Made by a program: the position numbers and the translations under genes
The notes under the pieces: model-generated
Told to the model about the DNA's origin: nothing
The model's database searches: none
Seen by the model: only the letters and a program-made list of their open reading frames with translations
Part shown: positions 41,955 to 49,813 of the stretch, in pieces
How the letters are laid out: each line of letters opens with the position of its first letter
How positions within the stretch are numbered: position 1 is the stretch's first letter
Assembly: GCF_905397275.1 (NCBI RefSeq)
Contig: NZ_CAJPUY010000029.1
Location: 1-64,000 of the forward strand
Direction: 5' to 3'
Length of the DNA stretch: 64,000 bases
Source of the DNA: Cupriavidus yeoncheonensis
GTDB taxonomy: Bacteria; Pseudomonadota; Gammaproteobacteria; Burkholderiales; Burkholderiaceae

Positions 41955-43655
41955 CTAGAAAGCGCTCCAGTCGTCGTCCGATCCACGCGCTGCGGCAACC
42001 GCAGGGGCCACCCGGGCCGGCCGTGCCACGGCCGCCGCCGCACGTGGCCTGGGCGGGACTGCCGGCAGCGCGCGCGCGGCGGGATGCGAGACTGTACCGG
42101 CTGCGCCGCCCAGATTGAAGACCGAGACCACGCTTTTCAGCTTGCGCGCCTGCTCATCGAGCGAGCCGGCCGCCGCCGCGGCCTCTTCCACCAGCGCGGC
42201 ATTCTGCTGCGTCACCTGGTCCATCTGCGTAACGGCCTGGTTCACCTGCTCGATGCCGCTGGTCTGCTCCTGCGAGGCTGCGCCGATCTCGTTCATGATG
42301 TCAGTGACCCGGCGCACGGCCTGCACGATCTCGCCCATGGTCTGGCCCGCCTCGGCCACCAGCCGCGTACCGCTTTCGACGCGCTGGCCGGATTCGCTGA
42401 TCAGCGCCTCGATCTCCTTGGCTGCCGACGCCGAGCGCTGCGCCAGGCTGCGCACCTCGCCGGCCACCACCGCGAACCCTCGGCCCTGCTCGCCCGCGCG
42501 GGCCGCTTCGACGGCGGCATTGAGCGCGAGGATGTTCGTCTGGAACGCAATGCCCTCGATCACGCTGATGATCTCGACCACCTTGCGTGACGCCCCATTG
42601 ATCTCGTTCATGGTGTCGACCACGCGGCCCACCACATCGCCGCCCTTGAGGGCAATCTGCGAAGCCTCGCCGGCCAGCACCCCGGCCTGACGGGCATTGT
42701 CGGCATTCTGGCGCACCACCGTGGTCAGTTCCTCCATGCTCGCCGCGGTCTGTTCGAGCGACGACGCCTGTTCCTCGGTGCGCTGGGACAAATCCAGGTT
42801 GCCGCTGGAGATCTGCTCGGTTGCCGAGGCCATGGAATCCGCGCCCACGCGCACGTCGGACACGATCTTGTGCAGGCTGTCCTGCATGGCGGCCAGCGCT
42901 TGCATCATGCGGCCGATCTCGTTGCGGGACACCGCGGTGATGCGGGAGGTCAGGTCACCGCGCGCGATCCGCTCCATCACCTTCAGCGCCTCCTCCACCG
43001 GGCGGACGATGGCGCGGTTCAGCGTTGCCGTGCACAGCCCCGCAAGCACGAGTCCGACGACGATCACTACGATCGAAAGCGTGCGGATGCGCGCGAAGCG
43101 CGCCTGCGAGTCTTCGAAATTGGCCTGGCCGACCGTCATCTGGAACTTTTGCAGGGTCTCGTGCGCCGCGGACATGGTGCGCTGCAGTTCGGGCATGACC
43201 TTGCTGGCCAGACGCGCCGCCTCTTCCCTGTTTCCGGCCAGGGCCGCCTGCTGCATCGGTTCGATCCCCTTTGTCATAAAGTCGGCGCGCTTGCGTTCGA
43301 GTTCGCCGGCGAGCGCCTTTTCCTGCTCGTCCTGCGGCAGGCTCATATACCGCTTCCACGCGGAAGCCCCCGCCTCGACAAACACCTTGGAGCGGTCGAC
43401 GTTGACTTTCGGGTCATCCAGCTCGCCCTGTATCACATTGCGGTCGAGCGCCAGGCGCATGCGCGTGGTGGCCAGCATGGCGTCGCTCAGCGCCACCGTC
43501 GAAGCGAGCTGGTTTGAGTAGGTCTCCTTCAGCGCGTCATTGCTTTGCGAAATCCCGTGCAGCCCGACGCCGCCCATAAGAATCAGCAGCAGCGACAGCG
43601 CGGCCATGGCGCCCCTGACCAGGGTCTTGATCTGAATGTTATTTTCGAATGACAT
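41955..43655 (-). CDS. Methyl-accepting chemotaxis protein (third receptor)
   Basis: The 566-residue receptor starts MSFENNIQIKTLVRGAMAALSLLLILMGGVGL. A first membrane helix, a periplasmic 4-helix-bundle sensor of Tar/Tsr type (NDALKETYSNQLASTVALSDAMLATTRMRLALDRN), a second helix (SIVVIVVGLVLAGLCTATL), HAMP and the signalling domain follow. It ends SDDDWSAF, a CheR-docking type pentapeptide. The frame opens 113 codons upstream, but this ATG matches the family. Its signalling domain is homologous to those at 35275 and 36967 but clearly diverged. The ligand is unknown. Confidence 0.93.
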   Translation of the reverse strand: MSFENNIQIKTLVRGAMAALSLLLILMGGVGLHGISQSNDALKETYSNQLASTVALSDAMLATTRMRLALDRNVIQGELDDPKVNVDRSKVFVEAGASAWKRYMSLPQDEQEKALAGELERKRADFMTKGIEPMQQAALAGNREEAARLASKVMPELQRTMSAAHETLQKFQMTVGQANFEDSQARFARIRTLSIVVIVVGLVLAGLCTATLNRAIVRPVEEALKVMERIARGDLTSRITAVSRNEIGRMMQALAAMQDSLHKIVSDVRVGADSMASATEQISSGNLDLSQRTEEQASSLEQTAASMEELTTVVRQNADNARQAGVLAGEASQIALKGGDVVGRVVDTMNEINGASRKVVEIISVIEGIAFQTNILALNAAVEAARAGEQGRGFAVVAGEVRSLAQRSASAAKEIEALISESGQRVESGTRLVAEAGQTMGEIVQAVRRVTDIMNEIGAASQEQTSGIEQVNQAVTQMDQVTQQNAALVEEAAAAAGSLDEQARKLKSVVSVFNLGGAAGTVSHPAARALPAVPPRPRAAAAVARPARVAPAVAAARGSDDDWSAF

Positions 43656-43741
43656 GATGAATGCGACGGTAGGCAATCCACGGGACACCCCCCACGTCCC
43701 GGTACGGCGAACCGACACACCCGACGATCCGCCCTGCCCGG

Positions 43742-43768
43742 ATAACGGCCTGCCCACTCGGTTCTTGA
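43742..43768 (-). promoter_or_regulatory. Possible sigma-28 promoter of the third receptor gene
   Basis: The minus strand reads TCAAGAAC (43768-43761), then GCCGTTAT (43749-43742), with TCAA and GCCG 15 bases apart. It is about 85 bp before the start codon. The -35 has one mismatch and the -10 two. Confidence 0.42.
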
Positions 43769-44111
43769 GCCAGCTCCAATATTTGCAGTGCAACATCCAA
43801 AATGTCGGACATGCGCCACGTGACTCATCATTTCGTGTCATCGGGACACTCCGAAAAAATAGCATTTCCGCCAATTCTTCCTGCCAGTTAAGGATTATGT
43901 GTTTTTTCGCACCGGCAAAGTCCATCGGCACGCCCCGCCATGCGTGATGAAAAACAAATGACCGATTTGGCAGATTTCGGCGCACGGCTGGCAACCTGTG
44001 TCAGCACTGGCGCGCCGCTAACCGCAGCGCGACAAGGTGCGATGGCAAAAGTTCAGGGCAATATTGCTTGAGAATCTTCCTAATCTTGCTGGTCAATCGC
44101 GCATGAAAGAT

Positions 44112-44139
44112 TTGCAGCCGCGCGTTAGCCCGATATAAT
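44112..44139 (+). promoter_or_regulatory. Sigma-70 promoter of the H-NS-like gene
   Basis: TTGCAG at 44112-44117, 16 bases, then a perfect TATAAT at 44134-44139, 41 bp before the ATG. This is the clearest housekeeping promoter in the window. Confidence 0.7.
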
Positions 44140-44180
44140 GCCTTTCGACATTCCGCACCCACCCGATACCCGAGGACCAA

Positions 44181-44489
44181 ATGGCGACTTATCAGGAAAT
44201 CGTTCAGAAAATCAACGAACTGCAAAAGCAGGCCGAAGAAATCAAGGCCCGTGAGCAGGCTGCAGTGATTGCCGATATTCGCGAAAAAATCGACCAATAT
44301 GGCTTGACGGCGGAAGATCTCGGTTTTGGCGTGAAGGCTGTAGCCGGCAAGAAGGCCGTCAACCGCAAGGTGCCCGTGCGTTATCGTGACAGCGCCGGCA
44401 ACACCTGGACTGGCCGCGGCAAGCGCCCGGGCTGGTTGACCCAGGCTCTGGCAGCCGGCAAATCGGTGGACGATTTCCTCATCCGCTGA
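44181..44489 (+). CDS. H-NS-family nucleoid-associated protein
   Basis: H-NS proteins coat and silence AT-rich DNA. The 102-residue product starts MATYQEIVQKINELQKQAEEIKARE, an N-terminal coiled-coil oligomerisation region. The C-terminal DNA-binding domain has the signature VRYRDSAGNTWTGRGKRPGWL (about 67-87), close to the TWTGRGRxP core of H-NS/HvrA/BpH3-type proteins common in Burkholderiales. It has its own sigma-70 promoter and a strong terminator. It might regulate the AT-richer flhDC spacer, but that is speculation. Confidence 0.9.
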   Translation: MATYQEIVQKINELQKQAEEIKAREQAAVIADIREKIDQYGLTAEDLGFGVKAVAGKKAVNRKVPVRYRDSAGNTWTGRGKRPGWLTQALAAGKSVDDFLIR

Positions 44490-44513
44490 GATTCGACCGC
44501 TGTAGTCGCAACA

Positions 44514-44545
44514 AAAACGCCACGGAAAACTCCGTGGCGTTTTTG
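44514..44545 (+). terminator. Rho-independent terminator after the H-NS-like gene
   Basis: ACGCCACGGA and TCCGTGGCGT form a perfect 10-bp stem around a four-base loop (44528-44531), followed by a T-tract, 25 bp after the stop. An A-tract on the other side makes it work in both directions, so it may also end galE transcription from the minus strand. Confidence 0.88.
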
Positions 44546-44600
44546 CTTGCGGCGGCTGCCGCTCATCGCGGCAACGCAGAAACGGGTACGCGCAAGATTC

Positions 44601-45620
44601 TCAGGCGTCAAACCCGTTGGGATTGGTGGACTGCCAGCGCCACGAATCCTCGCACATGCGATCGAGATCATGGCGCGCCTGCCAGCCCAGCAACTGGTGC
44701 GCCAGCGTCGGGTCGGCATAGCACGATGCAATATCGCCCGGCCGGCGTGCCACGATCTCGTGGGGCACGGGGCGCCCGCTGGCCCGCTCGTAGGCGGCCG
44801 CAACCTCGAGCACGCTGTAGCCGCGGCCCGTGCCCAGGTTGACCGTCATGCTCTGGCCGCGATCACGCAGGCAGATCAGTGCGGCCAGGTGTCCGTCCGC
44901 GAGATCGCAGACGTGGATGTAATCGCGTACGCCGGTGCCATCCGGCGTCGGATAGTCGCCACCGAATACCATGAGCTTTTCCCGCCGGCCGCCGGCCACC
45001 TGGGCGACATAGGGCATGAGGTTATTCGGGATGCCGCGCGGATCTTCCCCGATCAGGCCGCTTTCATGCGCCCCGACCGGGTTGAAATACCGCAGGTAGG
45101 CAATGCGCCACTCCGGATCTGATTTTTCCAGGTCACGCAGGATTTGCTCGCCCATCAGCTTGGTCTGCCCATAGGGATTGGTCGCCGAAAGCGGGAAATC
45201 CTCGAGAATCGGCACGGTATGGGGATTGCCATACACCGTGGCCGACGAACTGAACACCAGTTGCTTTACCCCGGCATCGCGCATGGCGGCACACAGCGTA
45301 ACCAGGCCGTCCAGGTTGTTGCTGTAATACTCGAGCGGCTGGCCGACGGATTCGCCGACCGCCTTGAGTGCCGCGAAATGGATGGCACCGGAGATACGAT
45401 GCTCCGCGAACAGGCGCTCCAGCAGCGCGCGGTCGCGGACATCGCCTTCGACAAAATTTGGTGTCTGCCCGGTAATCGTTGCGATCCGGTCCACCACCAC
45501 ACGGCTGCTATTGCACAGATTATCGAGGCCGATCACTTTGTAGCCGGCATTGAGCAATGCCACCCAGGTATGTGAAGCGATATAGCCAGTGGCGCCGGTA
45601 AGAAGCAAAGTCTGGGACAT
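44601..45620 (-). CDS. galE: UDP-glucose 4-epimerase GalE
   Basis: GalE interconverts UDP-glucose and UDP-galactose for surface polysaccharide synthesis. The 339-residue protein starts MSQTLLLTGATGYIASHTWVALLNAG. It has the catalytic Ser-Tyr-Lys set (SSSATVYGNP, NPYGQTK), the ALKAVGESVGQPLEYYSNN segment and RYFNPVGAHESGLIGEDP. The third glycine of the NAD-binding GxxGxxG motif is Ala (GATGYIA), which some SDR proteins tolerate. No polysaccharide operon is adjacent. Confidence 0.95.
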   Translation of the reverse strand: MSQTLLLTGATGYIASHTWVALLNAGYKVIGLDNLCNSSRVVVDRIATITGQTPNFVEGDVRDRALLERLFAEHRISGAIHFAALKAVGESVGQPLEYYSNNLDGLVTLCAAMRDAGVKQLVFSSSATVYGNPHTVPILEDFPLSATNPYGQTKLMGEQILRDLEKSDPEWRIAYLRYFNPVGAHESGLIGEDPRGIPNNLMPYVAQVAGGRREKLMVFGGDYPTPDGTGVRDYIHVCDLADGHLAALICLRDRGQSMTVNLGTGRGYSVLEVAAAYERASGRPVPHEIVARRPGDIASCYADPTLAHQLLGWQARHDLDRMCEDSWRWQSTNPNGFDA

Positions 45621-45756
45621 GGGGATTCGGTAACTCATCGAGAAAAGATGGGCGAACATCGGCCACGGCGGGCACACCCAAGCCGGTGCAAGATGCGACG
45701 CATAGGCCGGAACAACGACCATTATCGCCTACCCGGGACTCTGGCTGGCGCCAGGT

Positions 45757-46779
45757 TCAGTCGTCCGCGCCACCAACCGGAAGCATCCCCGCCCGGGCAA
45801 CCCACGCCTCATGTGCGGCGCGCAGCCTCCAGCCGGATTCGAAGTCGCGCATGCCGAGCCACTGCGCTACCGAAGCCGGCGATGCGCCGGCTTCGAAATG
45901 CATGGCGCCGCAGGTATTGCGCAGCGTCTGTGGAGATGCCCGTTCGCTGCGCGCCGACAGCACGCCGGCCTGGTCGAGCAGCAACTCTACGCGTCGGTAA
46001 ACGGATGCGGCATGCATCGGGCGCCCGCTCGGCATGGCCGGGAACACCAGTTCGCCCAGCGTGCCGGACGCCGCGCGCAGCGACAGCCATGCGGCCAACG
46101 CCCGGTGGGCGAAGGCAAACAGCGGCGCTTCATAGGTGCGGCCGGTCTCGGGCTTGGCCATGCGCAGCACCACGCGTCCGGCATGGCCGGTATCGATGGC
46201 CCTGGTGCGCAATCCGCGGATTTCCCCCACCTTCAGCCCCGCACCCAGCAGTACTGCCACCATCGCGGCATCGCGCGCACGCTTCCATGCCGTAGGCGAA
46301 GCCCCGGCCCCATCCGGCGCAGCTTCGCCGGCCGGCCCCAGCACACGCGCGATCAACAGGTCGCGCTCGCCGGGCAGCAGGAATGCGGTCGGATCGTTCT
46401 CGCCTTCGGCCAGATGCGCGCGCACCGCCTGGCTGGCCGGGTTGTGCAGACCTTCCTCAAGACGGGCGAGATAGTTATAGATCCGCTCGATCAGCCGGGT
46501 ATAGCGATAGCGGTGCGACTTGTGGAGATCCTGCTCGTCCAGGAATTCGCCGATCTGGCCGGCCGACCAGGACAGCGGCGCCAGGCCGCGTTCCGCGGAC
46601 CAGCGCAACAGCTTTCCCCACATGGCGCGATAGACCACGCTGGTGCCGTGGCGGAAGCCGTTGCGCGCCAGCCAGCCATCGAAGGCGCGCTCGGGATGGC
46701 TGCGCCAGCTTGCCAGGTCGGCATCGAACAGGGCTGCCTGCGGTCCGTCCGCGCTGAACTCGCTGCGCTGAGTGGTCAC
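45757..46779 (-). CDS. Tyrosine-recombinase-like protein lacking catalytic residues
   Basis: A GTG start preceded by GGAGAG gives 340 residues. The architecture is that of a phage-integrase/XerC protein: SAM-like core-binding domain (about 30-115, DGWLARNGFRHGTSVVYRAMWGKLLRW) and a catalytic domain with ARDAAMVAVLLGAGLKVGEIRGL. Measured against the R-K-H-R-H-Y set, Arg I is Lys183, the HxLRH box reads PQTLRNT (Gln284, only Arg287 kept), the LGH histidine is Met310, and no Tyr follows residue 261. It is thus unlikely to cut DNA. A DNA-binding or structural role, or relic status, is possible; the frame itself is intact. Confidence 0.8.
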   Translation of the reverse strand: MTTQRSEFSADGPQAALFDADLASWRSHPERAFDGWLARNGFRHGTSVVYRAMWGKLLRWSAERGLAPLSWSAGQIGEFLDEQDLHKSHRYRYTRLIERIYNYLARLEEGLHNPASQAVRAHLAEGENDPTAFLLPGERDLLIARVLGPAGEAAPDGAGASPTAWKRARDAAMVAVLLGAGLKVGEIRGLRTRAIDTGHAGRVVLRMAKPETGRTYEAPLFAFAHRALAAWLSLRAASGTLGELVFPAMPSGRPMHAASVYRRVELLLDQAGVLSARSERASPQTLRNTCGAMHFEAGASPASVAQWLGMRDFESGWRLRAAHEAWVARAGMLPVGGADD

Positions 46780-46909
46780 TGACTCTCCGGCAAAAGGTAA
46801 CGGTAACGCGCTTATTGTAGACAAGGCGTCACTGGCCGGGCGGTCGGACCGATCGCCATGCAGGCCGAGCTTGCGGGAGCGTCCTCCTCGTGCTACCTTT
46901 TGCTCATCA

Positions 46910-46925
46910 ATGCAACTGGTTGCAT
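46910..46925. promoter_or_regulatory. Palindromic operator-like site before the NTF2-like gene
   Basis: ATGCAAC-TG-GTTGCAT, with perfect 7-bp arms, lies 54 bp upstream of the start at 46979 in the divergent spacer. Such symmetry is typical of sites for dimeric repressors. The cognate regulator is unknown. Confidence 0.45.
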
Positions 46926-46978
46926 AGTGCCAATTCTCAGTTGCCTGCTGACCACGTAGAACGAGGAGACCACCACCC

Positions 46979-47413
46979 ATGAATGCCGCTGCGCTGATTC
47001 CGAACGCCCGTACCACATTGGCCGCCTGGCACGAGATGCTTGCCACGCATGCCTTCGAACGGCTCGGAGACATCATGGCCGACGACGTGGTGTTCCGTTC
47101 GCCCGTGGCCCACACGCCGTACCCGGGCCGCGCCGCCATCGTGCTGGTGCTGATCACCGTCAACCAGGTCTTCCAGGACTTCCGCTACCACCGCAGCTTC
47201 GTCAGCGAAGACGGACACAGCGTGGTGCTCGAATTCAGCGCCAACGTGGACGGCAAGCAGCTCAAGGGCATCGACATGATCCGTTTCGACGCCGCCGGCA
47301 AGATCGCCGAATTCGAAGTCATGATCCGTCCGCTGAGCGGCCTGCAGGCACTCGGCGCCGCCATGGGCGCACGCCTGGCCAGCCAGAAGCAAGTACTTAC
47401 CGGGGCGGCCTGA
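46979..47413 (+). CDS. NTF2/SnoaL-like protein
   Basis: The 144-residue soluble protein has the cone-shaped NTF2/SnoaL-like pattern: N-terminal helices (TTLAAWHEMLATHAFERLGDIMADDVVFRSPV), then strands with VLEFSANVDGKQLKGIDMIRFDAAGKIAEFEVMIRPL. Members bind or turn over small molecules, and no specific activity can be read here. An AACGAGGAG ribosome binding region precedes it. It is 65 bp before the nitronate monooxygenase gene and probably co-transcribed with it. Confidence 0.8.
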   Translation: MNAAALIPNARTTLAAWHEMLATHAFERLGDIMADDVVFRSPVAHTPYPGRAAIVLVLITVNQVFQDFRYHRSFVSEDGHSVVLEFSANVDGKQLKGIDMIRFDAAGKIAEFEVMIRPLSGLQALGAAMGARLASQKQVLTGAA

Positions 47414-47478
47414 AGCCGCCGCGCCCGCGCCGCCCCCTCGCCGCCCTACCCGCCCGATTCCACCGAGGAGCTTTCCGC

Positions 47479-48477
47479 ATGTCCCTTCCCGCCCAGTTGA
47501 AGAACCGGCTTTCGCTGCCGGTCGTGTGCTCGCCGCTGTTCATCATCTCCAACCCGGACCTTGTCATTGCCCAGTGCAAGGCCGGCGTGGTCGGCTCCTT
47601 CCCCGCGCTCAACGCGCGGCCGGCGCCGAAGCTCGAAGAATGGCTGGACCGCATCACGACCGAACTGGCGGAACACGACGCCAGGAACCCGGACCGCCCG
47701 GCCGCGCCGTTCGCCGTCAACCAGATCGTGCACAAGTCCAACGACCGGCTCGAGCATGACCTGGAGCTGTGCGTGCGCTACAAGGTGCCCATCGTCATCA
47801 CCTCGCTGGGCGCGCGCGCCGAGGTCAATGAGGCGGTGCATTCGTACGGCGGCATCGTCCTGCACGACGTCATCAACAACGCCTTTGCGCGCAAGGCGAT
47901 CGAGAAGGGTGCCGACGGGCTGGTGGCCGTGGCGGCAGGGGCGGGCGGCCATGCCGGCACGCTGTCACCCTTTGCACTGCTGCATGAAATCCGCGAGTGG
48001 TTCGACGGCCCGCTGCTGCTGTCAGGCGCCATTGCCAGCGGCGACGCCATCCTGGCAGCGCAGGCCGCGGGCGCGGACCTGGCCTATATTGGCTCGGCCT
48101 TCATCGCCACGCAGGAAGCCAACGCCCAGGACGGCTACAAGCAGATGATCGTGGACAGCAGCGCGAACGACATCGTCTATTCGAACCTGTTCACCGGCGT
48201 GCACGGCAACTACCTGCGCGGCAGCATCGAGCGTGCGGGGCTGGACCCGGCGGCCCTGCCGCAATCGGATCCGTCGAAGATGAATTTCGGCTCGGCCAGC
48301 GCCAAGGCATGGAAGGACATCTGGGGTGCCGGCCAGGGTGTGGGCGCCATCAAGCGCGTGGTGCCGGCCGCCGAACTGGTGCGCCGCTTCGCCGAAGAGT
48401 ATGCACTGGCCCGCCGCCGCCTCGGCTTGCCCGATGGCGCCGGCGCGTCGCAGGCGCAAACCGCGGACGTCGCCTGA
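47479..48477 (+). CDS. Nitronate monooxygenase (2-nitropropane dioxygenase family)
   Basis: These FMN enzymes oxidise nitronates, including toxic propionate 3-nitronate. The 332-residue TIM-barrel protein starts MSLPAQLKNRLSLPVVCSPLFIISNPDLV. It has the family motifs GVVGSFPALNARP, the FMN phosphate-binding AAGAGGHAGTLSPFAL and LLLSGAIASGDAILAAQAAGADLAYIGSAFIAT. The His in GGHAGT is the usual catalytic-site residue. An AGGAG site lies 7 bp upstream. Paired with an NTF2-like protein; physiological substrate not determinable. Confidence 0.9.
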   Translation: MSLPAQLKNRLSLPVVCSPLFIISNPDLVIAQCKAGVVGSFPALNARPAPKLEEWLDRITTELAEHDARNPDRPAAPFAVNQIVHKSNDRLEHDLELCVRYKVPIVITSLGARAEVNEAVHSYGGIVLHDVINNAFARKAIEKGADGLVAVAAGAGGHAGTLSPFALLHEIREWFDGPLLLSGAIASGDAILAAQAAGADLAYIGSAFIATQEANAQDGYKQMIVDSSANDIVYSNLFTGVHGNYLRGSIERAGLDPAALPQSDPSKMNFGSASAKAWKDIWGAGQGVGAIKRVVPAAELVRRFAEEYALARRRLGLPDGAGASQAQTADVA

Positions 48478-48508
48478 CCAAGCGGAACCGGCCTCAGGGA
48501 AACCGGAC

Positions 48509-49099
48509 TCAGTCCTGGCGATCGCCCGCAGGCATCGCCAGCAGCGGCATCAACTCGTTGCCCCAGGCCACCCAGTCCTGTTCGAAACGAATGCCCCGGC
48601 GCAGCAGCGCGAAGCGCAGTTGCTGCCCGCGGTCCTGGCGCGCATCGGAAAAGTCCCGGCGCTCGATGGCCTGGTAGGTTTCCAGCCGGGCCTGGTGCAG
48701 CGCGATCAGCCGGCGCATTTCATCGGCCAGGCCCAGCGGGCCGATCGCCGCATCCGCGCGCAGCTTGACCAGGATCTCCTCGCGCTGGTCCAGCCCCGCG
48801 CCGGGCTCCAGCACCCACCGCACCAGTTCGTCGCGCCCGGCTGGCAGCACGTGATACACCTTCTTGCGGTTCTTCTTCTCTTCGCCATTGGGCGCGGCAT
48901 TGCCGTTGGCGTCGCCGCCCTGGTCGGTCTCCTCGGCGGCAATCCAGCCGTGCTCGGCCATGCGTCCAAGTTCGCGATAGATCTGCTGGTGCGTGGCGTG
49001 CCAGAAATAGCCGATGGAACGATCGAACCGGCGCGCCAGGTCATAACCGGACGACGGTTTCTCGATCAGGGAAATCAACAGGGCGTGCTGGGTCGACAT
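48509..49099 (-). CDS. PadR-family transcriptional regulator
   Basis: The 196-residue protein starts MSTQHALLISLIEKPSSGYDLARRFDRSIGYFWHATHQQIYRELGRMAEHGWI. This is the PadR winged helix with its usual SGYDLxxxF and HxQIYxEL pattern. A disordered Gly/Asn insert (about 60-75, GGDANGNAAPNGEEKKNRK) falls in the wing. The C-terminal dimerisation helices end the protein. PadR proteins are phenolic-responsive or other small-molecule repressors; the ligand is unknown here. It converges with the nitronate monooxygenase gene. Confidence 0.92.
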   Translation of the reverse strand: MSTQHALLISLIEKPSSGYDLARRFDRSIGYFWHATHQQIYRELGRMAEHGWIAAEETDQGGDANGNAAPNGEEKKNRKKVYHVLPAGRDELVRWVLEPGAGLDQREEILVKLRADAAIGPLGLADEMRRLIALHQARLETYQAIERRDFSDARQDRGQQLRFALLRRGIRFEQDWVAWGNELMPLLAMPAGDRQD

Positions 49100-49404
49100 T
49101 CGGCTGGAAAGGTAGCCATGCTGGCGATTGAAGGCCGGAAAGCATGCGAGCGCAGCCTCCTCGGGGAACCGCGCTATGGTAGCGCAAGGCTTTGCGTGAT
49201 AGCCGGGCGCCGATGTATCGCAAGACGACAATGGCCAGAGAACCGACAAGACTGACAATTCTGAAAACACATGCCTCAGAGAATTAAAAAATGCTAAATG
49301 GCATTTTTGCGAAGCATGGCATACATTGCGAACATTGCCACCCGTCTGCGCGAAGCTGGCATCGCCCCCACCCTGCTCGCGCCTTGTCACCGGAGCCAAT
49401 TCAA
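49100..49404. other. Divergent spacer between padR-type gene and a small gene
   Basis: This 305-bp spacer contains an AT-rich stretch at 49255-49335 with an inverted repeat, AAAAATGC at 49287-49294 and GCATTTTT at 49301-49308, loop TAAATG. It could be the PadR autoregulatory operator (PadR sites are dyads of ATG/CAT type) or a small terminator. No gene is seen. Confidence 0.45.
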
Positions 49405-49629
49405 ATGAGAGGACACGATCTTGCAGAAGACCGTGACGTCGCCTGGGAGGCAGATGCCAGGCAGGAGCCGGCGAGCGAAATCGCGGTGCTGCCGGCCCGC
49501 GCACCGGTCTACTACCGGCTGCCGGATACGCCCGACGGCCACCACATCAAGGAATACGCCAGCGGCCTGCGCCAGCTCGTGCGCTTCGTGGGCGTCGAAG
49601 AGCAGGTGGTGAAGTACTGCCTGGGATAG
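49405..49629 (+). CDS. Small unrecognised protein (74 residues)
   Basis: The ATG at 49405 has a GGAG about 10 bp upstream. The product is MRGHDLAEDRDVAWEADAR... with a better-structured second half (PVYYRLPDTPDGHHIKEYASGLRQLVRFVGVEEQVVKYCLG). No signal peptide, membrane helix or known motif was found. A longer frame opens at 49291 inside the hairpin region, less likely as the start. A strong terminator 60 bp downstream supports a real transcription unit. Confidence 0.55.
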   Translation: MRGHDLAEDRDVAWEADARQEPASEIAVLPARAPVYYRLPDTPDGHHIKEYASGLRQLVRFVGVEEQVVKYCLG

Positions 49630-49690
49630 CCAAGCCTGCTCCGGGATAACCGCCGGTTGTCTCCTCCGGCCCTCCAGTGGGCACGGATTG

Positions 49691-49717
49691 AACCCGCCGA
49701 TTCCGCGGGTTTTTTTT
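49691..49717 (+). terminator. Rho-independent terminator after the small gene
   Basis: AACCCGC and GCGGGTT pair around the loop CGATTCC, followed by a run of T to 49717. It lies about 60 bp after the stop at 49629. Confidence 0.85.
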
Positions 49718-49762
49718 GCCTGCCCACCTGACGCGCCATGAAGCGGTTCCGCGGCACCAAAG

Positions 49763-49788
49763 CAAAGAGCCGGCCCAGGGCCGGCTCT
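49763..49788 (-). terminator. Rho-independent terminator after the Bug receptor gene
   Basis: AGAGCCGGCCC and GGGCCGGCTCT form an 11-bp stem with a one-base gap at the centre (49777). On the minus strand it is followed by TTTGCTTT. It lies 25 bp past the stop at 49814. Confidence 0.8.
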
Positions 49789-49813
49789 CTTCAAGGCATG
49801 ACCATCGCCAGGA

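Larger units (their letters stand above)
43656..44180. other. Divergent spacer between receptor 3 and the H-NS-like gene
   Basis: This 525-bp spacer is lower in GC than neighbouring genes, especially 43840-44130. It contains a possible sigma-28 promoter for the receptor (43742-43768) and a good sigma-70 promoter for the H-NS-like gene (44112-44139). The minus-strand frame 44001-44297 overlaps the H-NS-like gene and looks spurious. I see no other gene. Confidence 0.55.

Noticed and set aside
44001..44297. Minus-strand frame overlapping the H-NS-like gene start
   Set aside because: It covers the clear sigma-70 promoter and first codons of the H-NS-like gene; the product has no recognisable pattern.
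46780..47163. N-terminal extension of the integrase-like protein to 468 residues
   Set aside because: The extension crosses the divergent promoter region and the start of the NTF2-like gene; the GTG with GGAGAG at 46779 is a better start.
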